A DNA stretch of 11,252 nucleotides from Imperialibacter sp965651695 (GTDB taxonomy: Bacteria > Bacteroidota > Bacteroidia > Cytophagales > Cyclobacteriaceae), in contig CBFGTI010000180.1 in the NCBI GenBank assembly GCA_965651695.1, positions 1 through 11,252 on the forward strand, read 5' to 3'. Of the stretch, positions 1 through 6,822 are shown in pieces; position 1 is the stretch's first letter; every line of letters starts with the position of its first letter. The notes beneath the pieces were generated by a model. That model was not told where the DNA came from. It did no database searches and saw only the letters and a program-made list of their open reading frames with translations. Made by a program: the position numbers and the translations under genes.

Positions 1-30
1 ACCGGAAAATCCTTTGAAACTTCTCGGGCA

Positions 31-62
31 CTTGGCTTTATTAGATTATTGGTTTAATTTCG
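31..62 (+). promoter_or_regulatory. Possible Bacteroidota-type promoter upstream of atpD
   Basis: CTTG at 31-34 is followed 20 nt later by TAATTTCG at 55-62, which matches the Bacteroidota -7 consensus TAnnTTTG at all but one of its six fixed positions. Transcription would start near 68-70 and leave a leader of about 40 nt before the atpD ATG. The -33 half is imperfect, and a second similar -7-like sequence (TAATTTCT, 85-92) lies closer to the gene, so the exact site is uncertain. Bases 1-110 show no other gene. Confidence 0.3.
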
Positions 63-110
63 CACTTCGAATTCAGACGTGCTTTAATTTCTTATAACAC
101 TCACAAAATA

Positions 111-1622
111 ATGGCGAACATAGGAAGAGTAACCCAGGTAATCGGACCTGTAGTTGACGTAAGCTTCGACAAAGAAGGTTCCAAATTACCCAACATTCTT
201 GATGCCCTCAAAGTAACAAAAGTAAACGGACAAGTAGTGATACTTGAAGTACAGCAGCACCTTGGCGAAGACAGGGTACGTACCATTGCGATGGATAGTA
301 CCGATGGCCTTAGCAGGGGCGTTGAAGTAATTGATACAGGGGCATCGATTTCTATGCCTGTGGGTGAAGACATTAAAGGCCGCTTGTTCAACGTAGTGGG
401 TGAAGCCATTGATGGTATAGACCAGCCGTCAGGAGCAAAAAGGCTTCCTATCCACCGGTCGGCGCCAAGGTTTGAAGACCTTTCCACTTCCACAGAGGTG
501 CTTTTCACTGGTATTAAAGTAATCGACCTTATCGAGCCGTACTCAAAGGGTGGTAAAATCGGCTTGTTCGGTGGTGCCGGTGTAGGTAAAACGGTACTTA
601 TCCAGGAGCTGATCAACAATATTGCAAAGGCTTACGCCGGTCTCTCAGTATTTGCCGGTGTAGGTGAAAGAACGCGCGAAGGAAATGACCTTCTGCGTGA
701 AATGATCGAGTCGGGCATCGTGAGCTACGGTGAAGAGTTTCTTCACTCCATGGAGAAAGGCGGTTGGGATCTGACTAAAGTAGATAAAAAGAAGCTAGCC
801 GATTCCAAGGCAACCTTTGTGTTCGGGCAAATGAACGAGCCCCCCGGAGCCCGTGCACGAGTGGCGCTTTCAGGCCTTACACTGGCCGAATACTATCGCG
901 ATGGCGACGGAACCGGCAAGGGCCGCGATATCCTTTTCTTCATCGACAATATCTTCCGTTTTACACAGGCGGGTTCAGAAGTATCGGCACTCCTTGGCCG
1001 TATGCCTTCTGCGGTGGGCTACCAGCCTACGCTGGCCACCGAAATGGGTGCCATGCAGGAGCGGATTACCTCTACGAAAAATGGGTCTATTACGTCGGTA
1101 CAGGCGGTTTATGTACCTGCCGATGACTTGACCGACCCTGCGCCGGCTACAACTTTTAGCCACCTCGACGCTACCACGGTACTTTCAAGAAAGATCTCCG
1201 AGCTTGGCATTTATCCTGCGGTGGACCCGCTCGATTCCACATCACGTATTCTTTCGGCAGACATTGTGGGCGAAGAGCACTACAACTGCGCACAGCGGGT
1301 AAAAGAGATTTTGCAGCGCTACAAAGAACTTCAGGACATTATCGCTATCCTCGGTATGGACGAATTGTCAGACGACGACAAGCTGGTGGTGTCGAGAGCC
1401 CGTCGTGTGCAGCGATTCCTTTCACAGCCGTTCCACGTGGCCGAGCAGTTTACAGGTATCCCCGGCCAGCTGGTTGATATCAAAGAAACCATCAAAGGCT
1501 TTAACATGATTATGGATGGCGAGCTGGACCACCTGCCCGAAGCTGCTTTTAACCTGAAGGGTACTATCGAGCAGGCAATAGCTGCAGGGGAAAAAATACT
1601 AGCCGAAGCAGCTAAAGCATAA
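111..1622 (+). CDS. atpD: F1Fo ATP synthase subunit beta
   Basis: This is the catalytic beta subunit of the F1 head, which makes ATP from ADP and phosphate using the ion gradient across the inner membrane. At 503 residues it is full length. The N-terminal beta-barrel begins MANIGRVTQVIGPVVDV. The Walker A loop GGAGVGKT lies at residues 154-161, the catalytic-glutamate motif GERTREGND at 185-193 (the conserved Glu is 186), and the Walker B strand DILFFIDN at 273-280. The DELSEED loop reads DELSDDDK at 417-424, a conservative change that keeps the acidic character. The ATG at 111 follows an A-rich stretch with no Shine-Dalgarno sequence, as is common in Bacteroidota, and the protein begins where family members do. 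atpC follows 15 nt after the stop. The other ATP synthase genes are not in the window, which fits the usual Bacteroidota arrangement of a separate atpDC pair. Confidence 0.98.
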   Translation: MANIGRVTQVIGPVVDVSFDKEGSKLPNILDALKVTKVNGQVVILEVQQHLGEDRVRTIAMDSTDGLSRGVEVIDTGASISMPVGEDIKGRLFNVVGEAIDGIDQPSGAKRLPIHRSAPRFEDLSTSTEVLFTGIKVIDLIEPYSKGGKIGLFGGAGVGKTVLIQELINNIAKAYAGLSVFAGVGERTREGNDLLREMIESGIVSYGEEFLHSMEKGGWDLTKVDKKKLADSKATFVFGQMNEPPGARARVALSGLTLAEYYRDGDGTGKGRDILFFIDNIFRFTQAGSEVSALLGRMPSAVGYQPTLATEMGAMQERITSTKNGSITSVQAVYVPADDLTDPAPATTFSHLDATTVLSRKISELGIYPAVDPLDSTSRILSADIVGEEHYNCAQRVKEILQRYKELQDIIAILGMDELSDDDKLVVSRARRVQRFLSQPFHVAEQFTGIPGQLVDIKETIKGFNMIMDGELDHLPEAAFNLKGTIEQAIAAGEKILAEAAKA

Positions 1623-1637
1623 TTTAACAGATTCAGC

Positions 1638-1880
1638 ATGTATTTGGAGATAATTACCCCGGACAGAAAGGTATTTGAGGGAGAAGTAGAGTCAGCTACC
1701 TTTCCTGGCAGCAATGGCTCTTTTCAGGTATTAAATAACCACGCACCCATTATCAGCTCGCTGGCAAAGGGAGACCTGGTATACAAAACACGGGAGGGTG
1801 CCAAGATCATTACTGTAGACGGCGGTGTGGTAGAGGTGAAAAACAATAAGGTGATTGTGCTCGCAGAATCTGTTTCGTAG
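1638..1880 (+). CDS. atpC: F1Fo ATP synthase subunit epsilon (short form)
   Basis: This is the epsilon subunit of the F1 central stalk, which joins the gamma subunit to the c-ring. The 80 residues cover only the N-terminal beta-sandwich domain: the opening MYLEIITPDRKVFEGEVES, then the signature FPGSNGSFQVLNNHAPIIS with the conserved NHAP, and a final strand VIVLAESVS. The C-terminal two-helix domain, which inhibits ATP hydrolysis in the roughly 130-140-residue enzymes of E. coli and Bacillus, is absent. Short epsilon subunits are usual in Bacteroidota, so I read this as the natural length; the stop codon is followed directly by the terminator at 1901-1938, leaving no room for a lost domain. 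The gene is co-transcribed with atpD, 15 nt upstream. Confidence 0.95.
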   Translation: MYLEIITPDRKVFEGEVESATFPGSNGSFQVLNNHAPIISSLAKGDLVYKTREGAKIITVDGGVVEVKNNKVIVLAESVS

Positions 1881-1900
1881 CCGGTAAAGTTTAAGCTTAT

Positions 1901-1938
1901 AAAAAAAGCCTCTCCATTAAATTGAAGGGGCTTTTTTT
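1901..1938. terminator. Rho-independent terminator, probably bidirectional, between convergent genes
   Basis: An A-tract at 1901-1907 and GCC at 1908-1910 pair with GGC at 1929-1931 and seven T residues at 1932-1938. The stem continues with a T-G wobble, C-G and T-A pairs, then one mismatch, around an AT-rich loop. Read on the plus strand the GC core is followed by seven T residues; read on the minus strand the A-tract becomes a T-tract. It lies 20 nt after the atpC stop and about 90 nt beyond the stop of the convergent lipoprotein gene, so it can end both transcripts. Confidence 0.85.
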
Positions 1939-2029
1939 ATGGTGGCTGAGCTCCGATTTCCTGAAAGTCAGACTGTGTGATGCTCTGTTTCTGTTCAGAA
2001 ACCACTAAACCTGCAGCAGGAGTTTGGAA

Positions 2030-2797
2030 CTAGCCAATTCTTTTCGTGAGGTCGTCGATCTTAGGTTTCGCATCGGTGCGGCCCAAATCATAGGCTTTCT
2101 GATAAAGGTCAAGGGCTTCCTTGTACGACTCCTTCTTTTTCTTGGGCGCCAGCTGTGTACGGCGTGCGGCCTCTTCAGCAGCCTGTGCTCTCATGTAATA
2201 AGAATCGGCCTGCGAAACTTTAGACTGTGTAAGAAGTTCAGTAATTCTTACCTCCAGCATTTCCAACTCCTGGCGTTTCGATTCTATCTGCGAGGTTTTG
2301 TCGTTTAGTTCGGCGGTTTGCAGTTCCACCAGGTTTACCAGCTCCTTGTTTTCGGTTTGGTACTGAGTTACGGTTGCTTCCAATTGGGCAATCTGCTCAG
2401 CTTTCTCTGCCAGCTCCCTTTTCAAGCGGGAGATGGTCGCCACATAAGCCTTGCTTGCCGAGTTTGACTTTGCGAGGCTCTTCTCCATTTCGTCAATTTT
2501 TCTTTCCGAATCCTTCACATACTGGTTAATCTCGCTCAGCCGGGTACTGAAGTCATCGTAAGTGGTACCCATTTCCATGTTTACCTTCAGTGCATTTCTG
2601 CTCTCATCAATTGAGTCTAGCAGCACGCCTACATTTTCGAGCACTACTGTCATCTGCTGCTGAAATGCGAGTTCGGTATTTAGCGAGTCAATTTTCGCCT
2701 GCATTTTTTCATTTTCTTGTTTAAGGCCACAAGAAGCCATTAGCGAGGTGATTACCATAACCACCACAAAGCGAGTTTTCATAGTTGATTTTTGCAT
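2030..2797 (-). CDS. Coiled-coil lipoprotein of unknown function
   Basis: I do not recognise a named family. The protein begins with a lipoprotein signal: basic N-terminus, hydrophobic stretch FVVVMVITSLM, and a lipobox LMASC with the lipidated Cys at residue 23. Residues from about 26 to 195 are strongly helical and rich in Glu, Lys, Gln and Leu, as in a long coiled coil. Residues from about 198 to 250 (YYMRAQAAEEAARRTQ, then YKEALDLYQKAYDLGR) resemble a TPR-like helical pair. It should be anchored to a membrane, facing the periplasm or the surface. The frame opens with ATG at 2797, but a second ATG at 2782 begins MKTRFVVV, a cleaner signal peptide. The promoter at 2809-2837 would place the transcript start only about 5 nt before the first ATG, which favours 2782. 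It is transcribed alone and ends toward the shared terminator at 1901-1938. Existence of the gene is near certain; the role is unknown. Confidence 0.85.
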   Translation of the reverse strand: MQKSTMKTRFVVVMVITSLMASCGLKQENEKMQAKIDSLNTELAFQQQMTVVLENVGVLLDSIDESRNALKVNMEMGTTYDDFSTRLSEINQYVKDSERKIDEMEKSLAKSNSASKAYVATISRLKRELAEKAEQIAQLEATVTQYQTENKELVNLVELQTAELNDKTSQIESKRQELEMLEVRITELLTQSKVSQADSYYMRAQAAEEAARRTQLAPKKKKESYKEALDLYQKAYDLGRTDAKPKIDDLTKRIG

Positions 2798-2808
2798 TAG
2801 TTGCGATA

Positions 2809-2837
2809 CAAAATTATGTAAAAGAATAGATCACAAA
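2809..2837 (-). promoter_or_regulatory. Bacteroidota primary-sigma promoter for the coiled-coil lipoprotein
   Basis: On the minus strand, TTTG (2834-2837) is followed by a 17-nt spacer and TAATTTTG (2809-2816). This is an exact match to the Bacteroidota -33/-7 consensus TTTG and TAnnTTTG, with the spacer at the short end of the known range. The transcript would start near 2802-2803, about 20 nt before the ATG at 2782. Confidence 0.7.
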
Positions 2838-2960
2838 CTGATGAAAGGTTTAATTATTTTTATAACATCAGGTTAATCGATATAAGCGGTAAAAAACATA
2901 GCCCAACAGCCTGTCCGCACACACGAAAATGTAAACATACTAATTGAAGTAAGGTATTTC

Positions 2961-2997
2961 TGGCCTTTCGGGCAAGCTTTTTCTCCTAAAAAGGCCA
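2961..2997. repeat. Inverted repeat downstream of the GshB-like gene; possible transcript end
   Basis: TGGCCTTT at 2961-2968 and AAAGGCCA at 2990-2997 are perfect 8-base complements around a 21-nt loop. The hairpin starts 17 nt past the stop codon of the ATP-grasp gene, where an operon end is expected, but no T-run follows on the minus strand. It may protect or process the 3' end rather than act as a classical terminator. The rest of 2798-3013 holds the lipoprotein promoter and nothing else I can identify. Confidence 0.4.
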
Positions 2998-3013
2998 TAC
3001 CGGCAGCTCGCCC

Positions 3014-4054
3014 TTACAGCGTAGCCAAAGTACTGTTATCTACATCCGTTCCGTAGGTTTTCTTAAACTCCACCTTTCTTTCAAGTGATGCAATTACTTT
3101 GGCACAGTAATCTTCTTCGTAAAGATCGGTCATTACATGCAAGCCACCGGGGCTGAAAACGTTGATTTCCATTAGCTTGTCGCCAACAATATCCACACCC
3201 ACCAAAAACATTCCGTCTTGCACCAGCTTGGGTCTCAACACTTTTACCAGTTCGAGGATCTCCGGCGTAATGTGTGCCTTCTTCACCGAACCGCCGGCGC
3301 TTATGTTGCTGCGGATATCGCCCGCCTTATTCACCCGGTGGATGGCTGCATATTTGCCATTTATGTGCAAGGGGTGGCCGTTCATTAAAAACAATCTGAT
3401 GTCGCCATCTACTGCTTTGGCCAGGTACTCCTGTGCGATAATAAAGCCGTCGCGGCTTATTGCCTCAATTATCTGGCTAAGGTTGTGCTCATTCTTTTTG
3501 TCGATCAGAAAAACATTGGACCCGCCCGAGCCCTGCAGTGGCTTCAGGATTATTTTTCTCTTTTGTTCTTCAAAAAAGCTTTCGATCTCCTGCTTGTCAC
3601 GGGTAATAATAGTTTGCGGGCGAAGAATTTCCGGAAAGTGCTGAAAATACATTTTGTTTATGGCGTTGGAGAGGCTTCCGGGGTGGTTGAGCACTATTAC
3701 GCCATCCCTGATAGCAATGAGCCCGAAAATGTAAGGGGCATTTTGCGCCCAATTGCGGGTGTTCATGTCGTCAGAGGGGTCGTTGCGCAAAAACAGCACA
3801 TCGAGCTCAGCCGAACTGATTCGCACCACTTCAGAGGATTGCACGGCTTTTAAAAAGGTAGCAGCTGTTTTAAACTTGTGGTCGTTTACCGTTTTTGCCC
3901 GGGCGCACATGTGGCCGTCGGAGCTGTACGACAAATCGCCTACGCCCACCAGATATACCTTGTGCTCCCTCTTGTGAGCGCACCACGCGAGGTGGGTAGT
4001 AGTGTACCCCGGCTTTTCAGTAGCTACATCGTTTACAACAAATGCTATTTTCAT
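3014..4054 (-). CDS. GshB-like ATP-grasp ligase
   Basis: This 346-residue enzyme belongs to the glutathione synthetase (GshB) branch of the ATP-grasp superfamily, which joins a carboxylate to an amine through an acyl-phosphate made with ATP. Landmarks match bacterial GshB in order: LRNDPSDDM at 89-97, the ATP-binding loop ILKPLQGSGGSNVF at 169-182, DGDIR at 216-220, RSNISAGGS at 248-256, and VGVDIVGDKLMEINVFSPGG at 285-304, with metal-ligand candidates Asp288, Glu297 and Asn299. There is no signal peptide, so it should be cytosolic. It is the last gene of a three-gene operon, 7 nt after the peptidase stop. No gamma-glutamylcysteine ligase lies nearby and Bacteroidota generally do not make glutathione by the E. 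coli route, so the true substrates may not be gamma-glutamylcysteine and glycine. I leave the symbol blank. The fold assignment is very secure; the substrate is unknown. Confidence 0.9.
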   Translation of the reverse strand: MKIAFVVNDVATEKPGYTTTHLAWCAHKREHKVYLVGVGDLSYSSDGHMCARAKTVNDHKFKTAATFLKAVQSSEVVRISSAELDVLFLRNDPSDDMNTRNWAQNAPYIFGLIAIRDGVIVLNHPGSLSNAINKMYFQHFPEILRPQTIITRDKQEIESFFEEQKRKIILKPLQGSGGSNVFLIDKKNEHNLSQIIEAISRDGFIIAQEYLAKAVDGDIRLFLMNGHPLHINGKYAAIHRVNKAGDIRSNISAGGSVKKAHITPEILELVKVLRPKLVQDGMFLVGVDIVGDKLMEINVFSPGGLHVMTDLYEEDYCAKVIASLERKVEFKKTYGTDVDNSTLATL

Positions 4055-4061
4055 TTCACAA

Positions 4062-5879
4062 CTATTTTAAAAGGTCTGTAATGGATTCATGCTCACGCAC
4101 TCTTTTGAGCCTGTTTTTAATGGCGGTACTATTGAAGTGAGCAGGCAAAACGGGCTTTCGCAAGATATTTCTGTACATCAGCTCCTGAATTAACGGTACA
4201 TGGTGCAGGTGGAATTTGCCCGTAAATAACACCTCCAGGTCGCCACCCTTTTTCAGGTAATTAAGCAGCTCAACTATTCCTCTCAGGTAAATGGCATCTT
4301 TGCTAAGCCCCCCGCCCCGGTGCACCCGCATCGCAATGTTGAAAGCAAACCGGTGGTCGTAACCCAGTTCGTCAACCAGCATCCGGAAGGTTTCGATAAA
4401 GGTGGCCCCCTGCTGCACGCAGTCGACCGCCCTTACCCTTGCAGCAAGTAGTCGCAACCGGCTGGGAGTAAGCCCCTCTACCAGGTATTCTGACAAAACG
4501 GCCAGGCCTTCCTGCAATTGGTCGTATCCGGCAAAACCGGCATACAGCTGCCGCAGCGGCTGCCGCTTGCCATTACAGTAAGTGAGAATGTGTGTGCCCA
4601 CCTCGTGCTGTATAAGTGCCTCCACCCTGCGCGAACTCACACTGAAGTCTTCGCTTACCAGCAAATTCGACTTTGAAACCATAATACCACTTACATCTTT
4701 TCGCACCTGAATGGTGAGCTCCAGTTCCGGAAATATTTTCTGGTAGATATCCATTTCCTTTTGCGCCTGCCGCACAAAATCTTCTACACCTATTACTTCT
4801 GTGCTGCCAGCGGCCCCCGATACCTGCTTGAGAATTTTGTCGGCTATGGCGAGCGTGTGTCTATCCACAGCACCATACAGGCTGTTTCCTATGTGTTTAA
4901 AACCCGGCATTTCCCGTTCTTCGAGCATGGTAAGCTGCTTTTCAAGCTCCATCCGCTTATCTCTGAAAATGAAGGCCAGGGTGGGGTCTTCAATTCGCTC
5001 AAGCCTGATTCTGTATAGCTTTCTTTTCTCAATTTCCGGATCGATGCCAATAAGCCTGTATTTAAATGAAGGAGGCTTGCTATAATTGCTCTTCCGGAAG
5101 TTTTCCCATTCGAGCTTTTCATTTACCGGTGTGATGCGCAACAGGAAGTTCATCCGTTGATCAATTTCGGCGAGTTGCTGGTCGGTGTGCCTCACCATGC
5201 TGCTGATTCTCGATTTGCCAAGGGTGAGGTAGCTGCTAAACTCTTCTGACGTTTGAACCCGCATAAATTCGAAAACACCCCTTTTTATAGCCTCGGAGGT
5301 TTTGGCCAAAAACTTACGGTAGAAGATGGGATACGGTTGAAATTCGCTTTCCCGGTAAATATTTGGCACGCTCAGGCCGATGATGAGCGTGCCTGTTTCC
5401 TTCGACTTATCTACACCGAAAATAGGAGAAAGCCCTGGTGGATGCCGCTCGTGTTGATCGAGCACCTTCACGTGTACCGTTGGGTAAAACTTTTCAATGG
5501 CACTTAAGCCCTGGGTGAGGGCTTTGATTGTGGCCGGGATGCGGCTTTCCGGTGCACGAATTACGAAGTCGGTAGTATCAAAAGCCTGTGCAGGCCACAA
5601 TTCGATCAGGAGAAATGCTTTGAATTTTTCGGACATGGCCTCCACGATACAGGTAAGCAGGTCATCTACTTCGAGCCTCTTTTCAATAATGAGGTAAGAG
5701 GCCTGCGTTTTTACCAGCCTGGAAAAAGAAGTGTCGGGCGAGCCCGAATACCTGTAAATGCATAAAAAAGGCAGCGCCCGGTCCATCACTATCTTGCCTC
5801 CATCAGGCAGCAACCTGTAAACGCTTTTACCTCTTCGTATCGTTTTGCAGATCGACTCAATGAGAGTGCTGTCTTTCAT
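4062..5879 (-). CDS. DUF1704 / QEGLA-motif zinc peptidase (MATCAP-like)
   Basis: The C-terminal half carries the hallmarks of DUF1704 (named in databases flavohemoglobin expression-modulating QEGLA motif protein): a zincin-like HEVGTH (HExxxH) at 425-430, with Glu426 as likely catalytic base and His425 and His430 as zinc ligands, and QEGLA at 456-460, whose Glu457 is the likely third ligand. The eukaryotic members, MATCAP proteins, are tyrosine carboxypeptidases acting on tubulin tails. Residues from about 235 to 325 are charged and helical; residues 1 to about 230 form an additional alpha/beta-looking region I do not recognise. Total length is 605 residues with no signal peptide. The ATG at 5879 overlaps the end of the upstream amidohydrolase gene by 23 nt, suggesting translational coupling, and the ligase gene follows 7 nt after the stop. 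Metallopeptidase activity is predicted from motifs; the substrate is unknown. Confidence 0.88.
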   Translation of the reverse strand: MKDSTLIESICKTIRRGKSVYRLLPDGGKIVMDRALPFLCIYRYSGSPDTSFSRLVKTQASYLIIEKRLEVDDLLTCIVEAMSEKFKAFLLIELWPAQAFDTTDFVIRAPESRIPATIKALTQGLSAIEKFYPTVHVKVLDQHERHPPGLSPIFGVDKSKETGTLIIGLSVPNIYRESEFQPYPIFYRKFLAKTSEAIKRGVFEFMRVQTSEEFSSYLTLGKSRISSMVRHTDQQLAEIDQRMNFLLRITPVNEKLEWENFRKSNYSKPPSFKYRLIGIDPEIEKRKLYRIRLERIEDPTLAFIFRDKRMELEKQLTMLEEREMPGFKHIGNSLYGAVDRHTLAIADKILKQVSGAAGSTEVIGVEDFVRQAQKEMDIYQKIFPELELTIQVRKDVSGIMVSKSNLLVSEDFSVSSRRVEALIQHEVGTHILTYCNGKRQPLRQLYAGFAGYDQLQEGLAVLSEYLVEGLTPSRLRLLAARVRAVDCVQQGATFIETFRMLVDELGYDHRFAFNIAMRVHRGGGLSKDAIYLRGIVELLNYLKKGGDLEVLFTGKFHLHHVPLIQELMYRNILRKPVLPAHFNSTAIKNRLKRVREHESITDLLK

Positions 5880-6666
5880 AAGCCAGTTCCTGGTGAATTT
5901 TCGCAGCTGTTTTCAATGTGGGCTGAATGGAGGCGATCAGCAGTTCTCTTATGTGTTGAATGTTAAGTGCGTTGGGTTCGCCGGTCCACTCGTCCATAAA
6001 GAATTTTTTTACTTCAATGGAAATGGGGCAAATTTTCTCTTTGTAACGTTGGCACAGCCATTGGCTAAAGTATCCTCCTTTAAATTTCACGTTCTCCCGC
6101 ACATCAAGGTGCCTGCCTTCGAAATTAAAGCCGCGCATGGTTTGCACAAGGCTTTCTATCACCGGGCTCCACACATTATGGTCGATATGTTGCGTGCCCA
6201 GGTTAATCTCGGGGTTTTCTTCAGGCAACCCGTATTTGTCTACTCCCTCTCTCCGGTCGTTATAGGAATGCAGATCGTACACCACCAGCCATGGGTAAAC
6301 CTCAAAAAGGCTATCGAAATAGATCTCCATTTGGCGGTAGAAGTCGTCATACTTCTGTAGAGAACCCTCTACAATGTCGCGAGGTAGCGGCTCCTTCCAA
6401 AGGTCAAGTCCCCAGGCATCTTCCGGTCGGCGGTATACTGCCTTTTCGGGTGGCCGGTTCACGTCAGTTTCGAAACGCGAGGTTTCCACCCGGATTGAAT
6501 TATTGGCGATCCTGGTCCATTCGGCAGTAAACGGATCTTCCTCCCTCAGCCTCTCCCGCTCGGTGAGGTTAATAAAAGGTAACAGTGCCGGTCTTATCTC
6601 ATGGCCGTTGTGAATGGCCGCTACTACCAGGGGCGATTCTCCTCGTGTGGTTTCAATGTTTGCCAT
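5857..6666 (-). CDS. N-formylglutamate amidohydrolase-like zinc hydrolase
   Basis: This 269-residue protein belongs to the N-formylglutamate amidohydrolase (FGase) family, related to the zinc carboxypeptidase and AstE/aspartoacylase group. Visible motifs are HNGHEIRP at 19-26 (metal-binding histidine near the N-terminus), EEDPFT at 42-47, SRFETDVNRP at 63-72 (the D-x-NR substrate-binding element), DLHSYN at 131-136 (metal-binding His), KGGYFSQW at 196-203, and PISIEVKK at 214-221 with the likely catalytic Glu. Classical FGase (HutG) hydrolyses N-formylglutamate at the end of histidine breakdown, but no hut gene is present here and the operon partners are a peptidase and a ligase, so a different amide substrate is likely. 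It is the first gene of the operon. The ATG at 6666 is preceded by a 156-nt gap from the hydrolase gene, with no convincing promoter. The weak TAATGTTTG upstream is only suggestive. Confidence 0.88.
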   Translation of the reverse strand: MANIETTRGESPLVVAAIHNGHEIRPALLPFINLTERERLREEDPFTAEWTRIANNSIRVETSRFETDVNRPPEKAVYRRPEDAWGLDLWKEPLPRDIVEGSLQKYDDFYRQMEIYFDSLFEVYPWLVVYDLHSYNDRREGVDKYGLPEENPEINLGTQHIDHNVWSPVIESLVQTMRGFNFEGRHLDVRENVKFKGGYFSQWLCQRYKEKICPISIEVKKFFMDEWTGEPNALNIQHIRELLIASIQPTLKTAAKIHQELAYERQHSH

Positions 6667-6822
6667 GGCGAAAAAGAGACAAACATTAATCCACTTTCAG
6701 GGACGGCGTGGCCTGTAATTGAATTGTATAGAACAGCCGTGAGGGGTGCGGCAAGGTCCCGAAGCAGTCTGGAACGAGGCTGAACGATGCAACTAAAATT
6801 CGGCCGGAGAGCTGCCGGAGGA

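Noticed and set aside
3162..3853. Plus-strand open frames of 160 and 122 residues opposite the ATP-grasp gene
   Set aside because: They overlap each other and the conserved ligase on the opposite strand, with low-complexity Ser/Leu-rich translations typical of shadow frames.
5845..6360. A 171-residue plus-strand open frame opposite the amidohydrolase gene
   Set aside because: It is antisense to a gene with clear family motifs and has no recognisable features; it is a shadow of that gene.
5857..6666. Calling this gene hutG of histidine degradation
   Set aside because: No other hut gene is present and the overlapping operon with a peptidase and a ligase points to a different substrate.
6673..6695. 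TAATGTTTG upstream of the amidohydrolase gene as an operon promoter
   Set aside because: The spacing within the -7 element is off by one base and no TTTG-like element lies at the expected distance upstream.
6801..6816. CGGC/GCCG inverted repeat just past the serine hydrolase stop as a terminator
   Set aside because: The stem is only 4 bp with a long loop and only a short T-run follows, too weak to call.
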